NCBI GenBank assembly: GCA_037179335.1
Contig: JAKZHN010000049.1
Location: 62,001-126,000 of the forward strand
Direction: 5' to 3'
Origin: Cyclaneusma minus
Taxonomy: Eukaryota > Ascomycota > Leotiomycetes > Marthamycetales > Marthamycetaceae
DNA length: 64,000 nucleotides
Part shown: positions 23,209-34,800 of the stretch, piece after piece
Layout of the letters: the number at the start of each line of letters is the position of its first letter
Position numbering within the stretch: the first letter of the stretch is position 1
The notes under the pieces: model-generated
Database searches by the model: none
Told to the model about the DNA's origin: nothing
The model's input: only the letters and a program-made list of their open reading frames with translations
Program-made: the position numbers and the translations under genes

Positions 23209-23686
23209 TCAACCTCCTTTGCTAAGGCAAGTACACTGCCCGATCGAGATCCGATTGTACCAGGTTGCGGAGTTACCCCAGTACTCCCAGGCTGGAATAA
23301 TGAAGAAATAGTCTGTGATCAAAGATTGTCTAAGTATTCAGTAAGTTAGTCGTTTCATTCCCGAATTCATCCCAAGCATACAAATATTCACTTACCTGCA
23401 ACTTCGAGTATCTTCGCCAGCAATTAGTTTTGCTACCCGTTTCTCGATCTCCTGGTAACAAATCTGTTCCTTGCATGACTCGGCTGCTCCGGAAAACCTG
23501 TGCGACAGCGTTGGCCATTCGAATAGCTGATCAATCTCCTTTTCGAATGCTTCCTCTCCTCCGGGAAACGTGTTGCGGTATTTCTGCACCTCAAAGAAGC
23601 CTCGAGTGAGATCGTTGGCGCAAGCAATGGTTGTTGATTGATGGAAGGAAGGGAAGGGAGCTGTGCGCTTTCGAGAAATTGTTATA
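23209..23686 (-). pseudogene. unrecognised gene, probably incomplete (paralogue B)
   Basis: Exon 23396 to about 23686 contains CANDLTRGFFEVQKYRNTF and CKEQICYQEIEKRVAKLIAG. It ends at GTAAGT. Exon 23209-23329 begins after a TAG acceptor. The splice creates the Arg of RQSLITDYFFIIPAWEYW, exactly as in paralogue A, with the same intron position and phase. It ends at TGA 23209-23211. No in-frame ATG is present upstream, so the 5' end is missing or lies in another exon. The shared RQxLITDxF module and intron show common origin with 21827-22783. No known domain. Confidence 0.4.
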
Positions 23687-25008
23687 GAGCGTGGTGGCCT
23701 CAGGCTCTTAGCGACTAGCGCTTAAACTAGACGAGCCGCTAGCGTGGATTAGATGAGCTTAAGGTTTGCCAGCTACCGGTGTTAGGAGTCAGGCGGCAAT
23801 GTCCTCAACGCTTGTAATAGTGGCGGATATAGAAAGAGAAGAAGCGGGAAGAAAACGAGACCGCAACTAATGATCTAATCAGCGCAATAGTTGCAAAAAC
23901 ACCTCCCACATGGGCTTCCATTTGTTAATATATATCAGCTGAGTAACTTGCGGGAGAAACAACACTCAGTATTGAAAGATTCGCGTGCGCATATAACTGC
24001 CATGAAAACGTGGGAATGATGTAAAGCTCGAGCGAGAAGGCAACAATTTGAATTTCAGTCTCCAACGGTAATAATAACTTAGCTGCTTATGAAATGACTT
24101 AATATACCGCTAAGATCCAAATATTATGAACTGACAACTCATTCTCTGTCCTCTCGCGGCCAGAAAGACGCCAGAGGGTACTTGATGATTGCAACAGGTT
24201 GTTGAAGCCATTATGGCCATTAAGATTAGCAGGTAGTATTTCAAGCACTACTCGGTCCAAGACGCAAGAATTAGGAAAGACTAGGGCTGTACTAGCAGCT
24301 GTGGAAGAAGTGGCTCGCTATTTCCGACAAGGGTCCACTTAGTCAAGACAACGTTTGACAGAAGAGACTTGACAAGTCACACAAAACTTCGAAGGGGGAA
24401 ATGTAGCATTAGATAACTCCAGAGGCCAATTGACGAGATGAACTGACTCCTTGGATGGTCCGGAGAACAGCTTAATGGAAGTCCTCTGGCTGCGGGGTCG
24501 TAGAACGAAGACCATAGGGCTGGATGAACTTTTTCCCAAGTCCGAGGTCTGGCATGGATGGAAATGAGGAGATGGCTCACTCGAGGCAGGTCTTTAAGTC
24601 CCAAAGTTCAGACCAACTTATAGAGTAGAATACTCTGTGACTGTAGTGCTTGCTCGAAAGAAATCCGAGTAACTGGCAGACTAGTGCTTGACCACAAACC
24701 GCAAATCCCAAGGCGAACAAGCATAACAAACTGGCAATCTTGACGTTCGATCCCTATCACGTGATGCGCTGGCAGGGATCTGGAGGCGGCCCGAGCGGGC
24801 GAGCTTGGCGGTCCAGCACATGAAGGCCGAGAGCACTTGAGTTCATCGTCGCATCCCCGAATTCGCGTTCATGCGATAACGGCGACGGCGACGACAGCCC
24901 ACTAATAAAGCGACAGCATTGCCTCGAAGCGAGTCCATACGAATGCGACGACGAGTCCGCGCTTTGCTGAATCCCACTCCGTCTTTCGCCTGCTGAGCTT
25001 CACAGACA
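23687..25008. other. gene-poor stretch
   Basis: About 1.3 kb upstream of the large plus-strand gene. A minus-strand frame at 24339-24604 has protein-like composition but no start, splice or family support. Nothing else found. Confidence 0.4.
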
Positions 25009-25065
25009 ATGTCCTCACGCTCCGCCAACTCCCTGCTGCCGGACGATGGGAGATCGAGCCAATGA
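25009..25065 (+). promoter_or_regulatory. upstream ORF overlapping the start of the next gene
   Basis: ATG 25009 opens an 18-codon frame ending at TGA 25063-25065. It overlaps the main ATG at 25046 in a different phase. If the transcript includes 25009, ribosomes initiating there would pass the main start, so it could lower translation. This is an inference from position only. Confidence 0.35.
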
Positions 25066-28000
25066 TGCTGCCACCACCGGCCACGAAATGAACGACTCGT
25101 TGCTTGGGAAGCGGCGCAGCTACGCAAGCAACCAAACTTCGACAAGCTCGGGGAATCGTTACAGCACTGAAAGCAACGAGACGGGTGAATCTAGCAGAGA
25201 TGCCACCGAGCGAAGCAGTCTCGCCCACGACTTCGCGACCGATCCGCAGTATGACCGGACGAAGGCCCCCCAGACCAAGAAGCCGCGCTCGAAGAGTCCC
25301 GCGAAGGGTTCTCGACGCCTGAGCAGGCTGGGCCATCGAAGCCATCGGAACAGGAATAGCGGCGCTTTTCTCCTACAACACGCGCCGGTTGAACCTCCTG
25401 TTGTATACAATGGCAGCGCATCTGCAGGTGGCATCCGAGTCGATAAAAATCGAGATCGCAAGGGGAAGGCTCCTGCACATGTCTCGGGCCAGGGTCTGGG
25501 GGTCACAGGGACTGGAAGCCCGTTGTCCGAGGTCATAAGTTCGGATGCGATCGGAAAGGAGAGCTCTCCGAGCGAAACACCGGGCGAGACTGCTGCCGAC
25601 ATACCGTCACGGACAGGCTCGCAAGAGGGGCAGAAATCCCTGGATGCCGATTCCGCGCAGATAGTGAACCTCGCCTTGAACCTGAGTGAGAGTAGACGAC
25701 TGGCTTCGAGAAGAAACGTATCGACTTCATCACCCAAGCTACTCAGTGCTAGTTTCACGGAAGGGAGAGCCGCAGGTAGCCTCAAACAGCATTTCCAGCA
25801 GCAACGCAGGATTTCTCGAAACATATCTCCAAGAGACGAGCGTTCTGCCACTTCTCCCAGAATACCATATGCGGGTCAGCGAACAAGCAGTCCTCTGCGA
25901 CCTGCTTTTCAGACTGAGCCTGAGAATGGCTTTCAGTACCAATTCTCCCAGTCTACTCTGGCAAGGGCACGAAAAGCCAAAGAGTCAATAGAGCTAATGG
26001 CCGAATATCGTCGCCTGCTGCAATTCGTGCCGCCATTAAAGCCCCAAACTCCTGCTAGAGTTAATACCAATGGATCCGAGTCTGCTCTATCATCACCTAC
26101 ACAGGCTGGCTTTACTTTTTCGAGAACCAGCACGTCGGGTGAGACCACGCTTCCGCTCGGGAGACAATACAACCCCTTACAATACATACGCAATCGGAAA
26201 GTTCGAGCTAGAGAGCGAAGAGCTATTGATGGTGACGTTCAGGGATTTGGGGATCTGGAGAAAGTCTCAACATGGGTCGATGAGGTTGCTAAGAAATCCA
26301 TGAGCGACGATTATCACGACATGGACCGTGTTTCACTCCCACCGTTCCCCGGGTTTTTCGATCAGGACTCGTCCACAAATCATACGTCACCTGGTAAAGC
26401 ACCTGTGGCTAGAATAAAACGACCACGTCTTGACTGGTTGACAACTGCCCCAGACATGCTAGCAGATGCGTATTGGCTTGAACAGGATGATCATAAGAGA
26501 ACAATTGAAGATCGCCATGGCCACAAGATATTCCCTCCGGAATCAAGAGCTGGATCGCTACGAAAGGAGGACCAAGTGCAAAAGCCTTCTCCGGAATCTG
26601 AGTGGGCGCGAGAAGGCAGTGATTCTGGTCTCAAGCTTGACACAAAGCTGCCAAAATTCCATTCTGTCAGAAGTGACTCTGATGGACACCATGACATATT
26701 CCGTGGAAGACGTCGCCAGAAATTATACGAAGTTACGCGCATTGGCCATGGACATCCCCATCACGCCTCTGGTCATGACCATCACCTTCTTCCAAGTCGC
26801 AGTCGATCTAGCTCCTCTAGCTCTAGCAGTGACAGTGATGGCCGCTCTCCGAGACGTAGAGGTCGCTCCGATACGATGGACAGTGAAGATAGAGGCAAAG
26901 ACATCCTCGAGAGACAAATGATGGAGATGCTTGCTAAAGAAGAAGCAAATAACCAAGATGCCCCTCGGGACGTCGAAGGGCAGCAGATTTTGAACTTGAT
27001 TGAGGCGAGCAAACCCGCTCTGAGAAACGGCTATGGTCATGATCACCAAAGAAGGCACAGTGTTCATCGAGAACTACGAAGTTCGGGGGATGCGCGACAG
27101 GACTCGGGGAAATATGCTTCGGACACCTCGACTCCACCCCGGCAAAGTCTGGAGGTTCCTCGGACCCATGGACGGAGATCTCTTGAAGACTACCTGAGGA
27201 GGTCACCAGAACTCTCTGCCTACCGCTTTGGAAAATCCGCGACTGGTCCAGTGCCCGGCTCCTCGCCCTCTGAGATATCCCTTCAGAACAGCCGTCATGC
27301 TTCCCCTGCTCGGAAACCATTATCACATGTCAGGTCAAAGATTAGTATATCATTCCGCGACCGCAGCCGCGAGCATCGGCGGGCAGAAAGTTTCACCAAT
27401 GTACGGCATAGCTCGGAGATTGTTCCCAGTATTGAGAATACCGACAGTGAGAAGCACTCATCCAGCCCCTCCAAAATGCTCGAAGCGCGCAAAACCAACG
27501 AAAGCGCCAAAAGCAGTTGGAAAGCGCGTCCTAAGCGAAAACCTGAATCAGACGAGACCTCTGGACTACGGGGTCTTTTCCGAAGCGGGCGGTCAAACCT
27601 GGAAGATGCCCTCCGCTCACCGGTCTCGAAAGTCAGCAGTCTGCTATGGGGCAAGGAAACTTCGCCTGGCATTGCAACATCCTACGACTCTGACAGAAGT
27701 GAAGATTCTGACTCCGAGCGTCGCTCCGGCGCCCGCACAGGCGATCGATCACGGCGTGATGGTAGTCCCATGCCTGGGGGCCGCGACTTGCACAACAAAG
27801 ATTCGACATCACCCGAACCCACAACCTCGAAGAAACCCTCCTACAGTGCAGCGAACAACCTCCCATCCTTCACATCCCCCTTCGACCGCCGCCTTCGCGA
27901 CACCAACTCCACCTCCACCACCTCATCCCAAGCGCCCCATTCCCGCAATTCTCAGCCCAACTCTCAAAACCAAGCAACTCGCCAAACAAGCGGCAATCAC

Positions 28001-29122
28001 TCTACCCGCTTCCATCACCTCAAACCCCCACGCATCGACGTACAAACTGCCTCCCCCCCAGCCTCCTCCCCTGATTTCGCTGCTATGAACAATGCAGACA
28101 ATCTCTCCGACATCTCCGACCAAGAACTCGACTCCCGCCACGGTTCTCGCAGCGGCGATGAAGGCCCGGATGCTGATGCACGGCTGAGAGATATCTTGGC
28201 TTATCCTGGCGCCCCGGGTTTACCGACTCGGTTTGGGCCTGGAGGGAGAGGGTTGCCGGTTACTGGGCTTGCTAGGCTGCAGGCTAGTGTCAATGCTCAC
28301 AATCAGAACAATGGGCATGACGGTAATCATGAGTCAAGGGAGCATCACAACGACGCTAAGCATTGGAGCGTTGCCGACACGGGGGTGATGACACAGCGCA
28401 GTGCGACGTCTGTCACGCGGGGAGAAATCACAAGGGTGGCGGCGCTGCTAATGTGTACGGGGATTAAGGCTAGGGTGATTACTCAACGTGCTGCTGCGAA
28501 GACGGATTTGAGACTTGTTGATCCATCAACGGCGAGGCTGGCGAAGGAGAATGCTCGACTGACTGCGCAGAAGGAGAATGGAAAAAAGGAAGAAGAGCAA
28601 ATGGTCGTTCCGCGCGCCCAACTACATATTTTGCAAGCACGCATCTTGAGCGCTGATGTACAAGCGCAATCGCGACGCTGGCAAGAAAGTGCCGACGGCT
28701 TCATGTCTCGCGGTATCGACCACTTGCTCAGACGCGCCTCGCAACTAGGCGAGAAAATCGGAGGCGCGAGCAGCGTGACAGTGGATAACGAGAAAGGAGG
28801 TCTTGATGGTCCCGAGGGACCGCTGTTGGAGAAAAGTCTGATGGGGAAGACGAGGAGGGCGGCGGATGAGGCGGATGAGGTGGTAGGGGAATTGGTGGAA
28901 GGGTGGACGCTGAGTGTGAAGAATTTGGGAGATGGGATGGAGAGGATGGTGAGGAGAAGGAGGAGAAGGTTCAAGTGGATTAGGAGGGCGGGTTGGCTGG
29001 GGGTCGAGTGGATGTTGGTGGGAGGGATGTGGTGGGTTTGGTTGGTTGTTGTTTTGGTGAGGGTGTGCAGGGGATTGATAAATGGGGTGGTGGGAGGGGT
29101 GAGGTGGTTGCTTTGGCTTTGA
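25046..29122 (+). CDS. large, mostly disordered protein with C-terminal membrane segment, 1358 residues
   Basis: One open frame from ATG 25046 to TGA 29120-29122 without introns. The first 300 residues are Ser/Arg/Lys-rich with basic clusters (TKKPRSKSPAKGSRR). A better-ordered block near residues 380-430 (GRQYNPLQYIRNRKVRARER, then LEKVSTWVDEVAKKS) looks like the conserved core. Then come a Ser-rich run, charged tracts, a helical region near 1150-1290, a cluster of eight or more basic residues, and one or two hydrophobic segments at the extreme C-terminus (about 1305-1358). The protein is likely a tail-anchored membrane protein; I do not know its function or family. The long antisense frame across its 3' end is a shadow. 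Confidence 0.8.
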   Translation: MGDRANDAATTGHEMNDSLLGKRRSYASNQTSTSSGNRYSTESNETGESSRDATERSSLAHDFATDPQYDRTKAPQTKKPRSKSPAKGSRRLSRLGHRSHRNRNSGAFLLQHAPVEPPVVYNGSASAGGIRVDKNRDRKGKAPAHVSGQGLGVTGTGSPLSEVISSDAIGKESSPSETPGETAADIPSRTGSQEGQKSLDADSAQIVNLALNLSESRRLASRRNVSTSSPKLLSASFTEGRAAGSLKQHFQQQRRISRNISPRDERSATSPRIPYAGQRTSSPLRPAFQTEPENGFQYQFSQSTLARARKAKESIELMAEYRRLLQFVPPLKPQTPARVNTNGSESALSSPTQAGFTFSRTSTSGETTLPLGRQYNPLQYIRNRKVRARERRAIDGDVQGFGDLEKVSTWVDEVAKKSMSDDYHDMDRVSLPPFPGFFDQDSSTNHTSPGKAPVARIKRPRLDWLTTAPDMLADAYWLEQDDHKRTIEDRHGHKIFPPESRAGSLRKEDQVQKPSPESEWAREGSDSGLKLDTKLPKFHSVRSDSDGHHDIFRGRRRQKLYEVTRIGHGHPHHASGHDHHLLPSRSRSSSSSSSSDSDGRSPRRRGRSDTMDSEDRGKDILERQMMEMLAKEEANNQDAPRDVEGQQILNLIEASKPALRNGYGHDHQRRHSVHRELRSSGDARQDSGKYASDTSTPPRQSLEVPRTHGRRSLEDYLRRSPELSAYRFGKSATGPVPGSSPSEISLQNSRHASPARKPLSHVRSKISISFRDRSREHRRAESFTNVRHSSEIVPSIENTDSEKHSSSPSKMLEARKTNESAKSSWKARPKRKPESDETSGLRGLFRSGRSNLEDALRSPVSKVSSLLWGKETSPGIATSYDSDRSEDSDSERRSGARTGDRSRRDGSPMPGGRDLHNKDSTSPEPTTSKKPSYSAANNLPSFTSPFDRRLRDTNSTSTTSSQAPHSRNSQPNSQNQATRQTSGNHSTRFHHLKPPRIDVQTASPPASSPDFAAMNNADNLSDISDQELDSRHGSRSGDEGPDADARLRDILAYPGAPGLPTRFGPGGRGLPVTGLARLQASVNAHNQNNGHDGNHESREHHNDAKHWSVADTGVMTQRSATSVTRGEITRVAALLMCTGIKARVITQRAAAKTDLRLVDPSTARLAKENARLTAQKENGKKEEEQMVVPRAQLHILQARILSADVQAQSRRWQESADGFMSRGIDHLLRRASQLGEKIGGASSVTVDNEKGGLDGPEGPLLEKSLMGKTRRAADEADEVVGELVEGWTLSVKNLGDGMERMVRRRRRRFKWIRRAGWLGVEWMLVGGMWWVWLVVVLVRVCRGLINGVVGGVRWLLWL

Positions 29123-31839
29123 GAGGGGAGTTTGTGCTGGTCATGAGCGCCTGGACGCGGTGATGCGGGCTCTTTGTCACTTGAGCGAGCGAGCGAGCAT
29201 AACGAGGTGCGGTTGAAAATTGTATACACAGCGGGAAGGGAACTTGGCTTAGGATACCCCCCTTTCTTGTCTTTCTCCTTTTCACACTGACGAGCGAAAC
29301 ACATATATGTAATGCATAATTGGACCCCTGCCCCTTTCACGTTTCCTTGTTTCGAGTGTTTCCTACCCACTGTGTATCTGTCACAGGTTCTCAACACGAT
29401 CCATTGGTGGGCCACACATCTCTTCCTTTTTCTTAACGTCAAATGATTCTTGCTCGTCAGGTCTAGGTATGTACGTTCCGTTGGATGCACGGTCCCTTTC
29501 ATTTGTTTCAGAGCTGAAAATTTCTGCAGATCATGGTAGGTGCTATTGGAGAAGGTGTGGTTCCGGGTCGCCATAGGGTTACCGGCTTGGTTTTGGCACG
29601 CACCGTGTCAAGAATGGTAAGTGCGCATAGGGTTCAAGTCTCCTCCCTGCTGACTTATAAATGCGAATCGTGAATATACTTTCGCGGTAGACAAGCAGCT
29701 TTGGTGGTTTGGTGGAGCGAGAGTTGAGCCGAACATGGGAAGTCGGGAGTTCCCATCGGCTTAGCGCTGTCTGTCGATGAGCCACCTGGGGTCAGTACGT
29801 GTTGTGCTGACGGCTACACCTACAGTATACGCAATCTTTCGCACTGGTGGGAATATTGGTGACGAGTGGGTGAGAGGTATATAAGTAAGTGCCGTGACTA
29901 TGGAGGACTTCGACCTGGGTGTTTCGCTAACTGTGCGAAGTATTAAGCTATATAAGCGCGAAATGGGTGTTGTGAATCATGACAATGGCAATGCGCTGTT
30001 CTGCACGTGGCTTTGTTGGGATTTGCATGTGATGCATGCACTTCTGTTGAGGAGCATGAGCAGGAAAGCTTGTCGAACCGAAAACCAGGAACCGGTTTCT
30101 GGATTGCAGTAGTGGATTCCATTTTCTGGTTCTGGAAGGGGCCGTTTGCGATCATGGTTGGTGCGCCACTGTGGGTTTTTTCTTGAGTTTGAGCTTGGAC
30201 GCCGGAGAGGTAGTAAGCTTCAGGCACGCTTTCCGATTTTTGTTTTTGTTTGAACTGCTGGTTAACTTCTAGTGGCAGGCTTCCTTGGCAGCGTGGCAGT
30301 TTCCAAAACGTGCTTCGGAGAGACATGAGCATTCTTCGGTTCGTCTTGCTTGGTTGTCCCGCAAGGTACTTCAATTGCCTTCCTGTCACCGAGATCCTTG
30401 CTGATGGTTTGCACGTGTGTGAAAGCTTGACCGACTCTAAAAATGGACCCCATGCGAACCTCGAAGACCAATGCCCATGCTTTCCTAGACGACCATCCTA
30501 CCTTATGAGCGTATGCCATCACGCATCAACAGCTCATGCCCCCGGCTCCACCGAGAATTCTCTCGTCGACTCGACTATCTGGTACCTTCGCGTAGCCGAG
30601 ACTTGTGTGTTTAGAGCACTCCGATATGTATCGGCCGCCAGGTGAACCATGGGTCCAAAAGACTGGTACGGGAGGGGTAGAGAGTAGCGTCCGTCGGCAA
30701 CCCGAAAATAGGTAGGTCGGAGTGAATTCCCTTTCAGTCTTTTTTGGGTTCTATTATAATGTAAATTTCATCATTACAATGATGTCTCGAGACATCTATG
30801 TATACTGATGAGTTAACAACTGGGTGCAACTGCACTGCATTGCAATCATGAAAGCTTCCCTTGAGATGGGCTCCGAAGCTAAGACCTCATCAGGCGTGGA
30901 CGTCAGGCGGGCCGAAGAGCTTGAACACTTTGGAGCCTGCAGCCGTCGTGCATACGAGCTTAAGCAGCTTCATGCGCTCATGTACATGTTGCTGGTGCTA
31001 CTCCTCAACCTCCCAAATGCGTAACATGTGAACTGGGTGGAGATGTCACGCAAAGAGCCAGTGATTTCGGGTCATCGAGTTGTCTGGCTTGATGATGCAT
31101 CAGGCTTCTGCCACCGGAGAAAACGGCTTTAGCGAGCTGTAACCCTTGTGTGCAATTGACCTCACGAACTCGCAGGGTTTATTCACTTTCCTGCTGTGCA
31201 GATACAAGACGCTCGGCGCTCACCATGCTGGCACGATTCTCCTGTCTTGAGAGAGTGGAGTCGCTTCCTTGTCCCAAGTGCAGACGTCACGATTTCCACG
31301 GACCTGGCTTTGGAGCCGTCAAGTAGTCGGTTCGATCCGTCTCTACTTGCTGAAAATACCGTCTTCCTTGCCAAAAACGGCCGTCTAAGCAACGAGAGCC
31401 TCGGATTGTCTCGAGCATGTCCTCAACCATGGTTGCACAGTTACTGGATGTCCACTAACTATGTTGATCCACCAATTACGATACGAACCGCAAATCAACT
31501 ACATGCCCCAGTTGCTACACAACAGACGGCCCATCTCGAAGTAAACAACAATCGACAGTGAAGTCTTCCTATTGCTCATGACTTAGTCTCTTCTTAACTA
31601 TTGTTTCTTAGTCCTTCCTGCATACCTAGTCGGTCTGCAAATCCAGGCCCGGAAGCGTCCTTAGACTTAGACCACAGACCAATGCAAAATGAAAGCGGTT
31701 CTATATAGTAGCTGACCGTGCCCTCTCTTCTCACCCATCCTCACATCCCTGTTCTGTTCAGTCGCTACATCGTCTCTTCACTCGTTCGCAAGACTTTTGC
31801 ACTTGTCCTTTGATCAGGTATTGCATACCCACCGCAACC
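29123..31839. other. long intergenic stretch
   Basis: About 2.7 kb. Only short, starved frames on both strands (for example 31196-31561) with no splice sites or family signal. A pyrimidine-rich stretch just before 31840 fits a fungal promoter and 5' UTR. I found no tRNA-like box A/box B pair. Confidence 0.45.
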
Positions 31840-34800
31840 ATGAGATCTCAATCTCTCTCCGTTGCCGTGGCGGCCCTGCTTCTGGCAGGCCAGGGCTACT
31901 GCAAGCCTGTTCGCTCAGCTGCCGGTCAAGCTGCCCGAGGTATGTGTCACCTACTTGCTGGCTCCGATTCACTTTCACTAACAAGTAGCAGAGCAAGATG
32001 TTGCGAACACCGATGCCCTTCCCGAGCATGTCGTTGAGTCTATGGACATCAAAGTCGTCTATGTTGACACCCCAATGAGTGCCGTCACTGCCATCACTAA
32101 GCAGCCAGGGAGACTCCCCATCCCCATCAGCCGTCGTCTGTTCTTTGGTGCCGCCAACGTTACCAACACAACGACTGTGGGAACTACCTCTACCGTTACC
32201 TCTCTGGAAAGCTCTTCGTCTTCTGTCGCTCAGACCACGGTTACTTCTTCGGTCGCAGGGAACTCCTCTTCCGTAGCTGCATCACTTTCTTCCGCCGTCT
32301 CTTCTGCCGCTGCTTCGCTCAGTGCTTCAGGAGCAAGCAACTCGTCATCCTCAAAGATCAGCGCCTCGTCCACCAAGACGGTGACTGTCCTAAGCACTAC
32401 ATCCTCTGAGCACAGCAGCACCCCTTCTGCCTCTTCTCTTAGTGCTTCGGGAGTAAGCAACTCGACATCTTCCCACGCCTCGTCTACTTCATCTAGCTCG
32501 GTCAGCTCTGCCGCGAGCGCCAGCTCGGCCTCTGCAGCAACTCCTATTGTCCTTCCCAACCCTACTGCCAGTGCTGCTTCCGCGTCCTCAGCTAGCCTGG
32601 CATCAGCTAGCTCTCAGTCGGCAAGCCTGGCATCGGTTAGCTCCGTCTCGCAAAGTCTGGCTGCTCAGAGTTCCGAATCCGCAAGCCTGGCATCTGCTAG
32701 TTCCGTCTCGCAAAGTCTGGCTGCTCAGAGTTCCGAATCCGCTAGCCAGGCCTCAGCTAGCTCCGTCTCGCAAAGTCTGGCTGCTCAGAGTTCCGCGTCT
32801 GCTAGCCAGGCCTCAGCTATCTCTGCTTCTGAGAGTTCCGCGAGCGCCAGCTCGGCCTCTGCCGCAAGCGCCAGCTCGGCCTCTGCAGCAACTCCTATTG
32901 TCCTTCCCAACCTTACTGCCAGTGCTGCTTCCGCGTCCTCAGCTAGCCTGGCATCAGCTAGCTCTCAGTCGGCAAGCCTGGCATCGGTTAGCTCCGTCTC
33001 GCAAAGTCTGGCTGCTCAGAGTTCCGAATCCGCAAGCCTGGCATCTCAAAGTGCCGCCTCTCAAAGTGCCGCCTCCCAGAGTGCTGCCTCTCAAAGTGCT
33101 GCCGCCCAGAGCAGTGCCGCCGCCCAGAGCAGTGCCGCCGCCCAGAGCAGTGCTGCCGCCCAGAGCAGTGCTGCCGCCCAGAGCAGTGCCGCCGCCCAGA
33201 GCAGTGCCGCCGCCCAGAGCAGTGCCGCCGCCCAGAGCAGTGCCGCCGCCCAGAGCAGTGCCGCCGCCCAGAGCAGTGCCGCCGCCCAGAGCAGTGCTGC
33301 CGCCCAGAGCAGTGCTGCCGCCCAGAGCAGTGCTGCCGCCCAGAGCAGTGCCGCCGCTCAGAGCAGTGCTGCCGCCCAGAGCAGTGCCGCCGCCCAGAGC
33401 AGTGCCGCCGCCCAGAGCAGTGCTGCCGCCCAGAGCAGTGCCGCCGCCCAGAGCGCCGCCGCTTCCCAAAGCGCTGCTTCTCAAAGTGCTGCGTCCCAGA
33501 GCGCCGCCGCTCAGAGTTCTCCTTCGGAAAGCCTCTCTTCAACTAGCTCTACCTCACAAACTTCTGCTGCTAGTTCTACCTCCCGAAGCTCCGCTGCTAG
33601 CTCTGCCTTGCAAACTTCTGCGGCACCCGAGAGTGCTACTAGCACGACTGGCTCGTCCGCAAGTGCTACCTCAACTACCGACAGTAGTACCCCCGTCGTC
33701 TCATCCTCATCTACTGTGACTGCGTCCCCGACTCCCATCGCCACAGTTGCGGGTGGCTACAAGTACTTTGGTTGCTACGGAGCCAGTGACCCTGACTGGA
33801 CTCTGATCGAGTCCTCCAGCAAGATGACTCCCAAGATCTGCGCCGACTCTTGCCGACACTCGTCTCGGGGCCCGTACAAGTACTCCGGACTGCAGGGCGG
33901 GTAAGTTTGACTCTTTAGATTCAACCAGACAACGTTACTAACTTCTCAAACCAGTAAATGCTACGGTAACAAGCACAAGCCAGCCCCCGCGCAAAAGGCG
34001 ACTGAGGGAACTTGCAGCACTCCTTGCCCAGGTGACCCAGCGACGATTTGCGGTGGTGGAGGAGCATCTTCCATGAGCAAGCGATTCCAGGGAGCCGTGT
34101 TCAACTCCATGGCCGCTAACGTCGATGGCTCTTTCACTGTTTACGAAGATGATGGTGATGATACTTGCTCCAGCGACGTCGCGTACTCGGCCTTGACAAC
34201 CGTCACCTCATCTGACGCTTTCTGCCAAACTTACCTCAGCTTGCCCCTGGCTACCTCGACTGAGGCCACTATCACTGTGACTTCGTAAGTACCCATGAAA
34301 ATTCCGTGTTCTGGCTTGAAGTGGCTAACTTATGAGCAGCACCGTCGACGGCGGCGCCACGATCACTGCTGCTGCCACTGTCATCACCGTGGCTCCTCAA
34401 TATACCACCACCGCCGTGTAAGTTCTCTATCCCACCCTGTATTTCCAACCATATGTCTGACCCAACACAGCACTACCCCCTGCGAGGAGTACTTCACCAC
34501 CACCACCACCATTACTCCCATCAACAACGGTCCAGACGTCATTATCTCAGTAACCAGCACCTCCACCGTCCTCGTGACCGAGACTGTCTGCGCTGCTGGT
34601 GGTGCCAAGCAGCCTGCACGCCGCCAGGCCACTACCACCTCTGTGCCTGCCGCCTTGGCCAGCTACTCCCCAAGCGACATCAGCGCCGCCTGCTCGTGTC
34701 TCAACCCAGGCTCCCCCACCGAGTGCGTGACCGCCACGATCACCAGCCTTGTTACCAACAGCCTCCAGGCTACCGTGACGCCTACTATTACCTCGACTCC

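Noticed and set aside
28483..29574. 363-codon minus-strand frame
   Set aside because: Mostly antisense to the 3' part of the 1358-residue gene, whose frame is far longer and has the membrane segment; the overhang has no recognisable domain.
31320..31350. tRNA-like TTCGATCC box near 31330 (also near 24743 and 55880)
   Set aside because: No matching T-stem, acceptor stem or box A at the right distance could be built.
32547..33719. 390-codon frame shifted from the WSC gene, and two long antisense frames at 32954-33542
   Set aside because: Kept open only because the 18-nt repeat is periodic in all frames; products are Pro/Arg, Gly/Thr or Arg/His repeats with no start logic.
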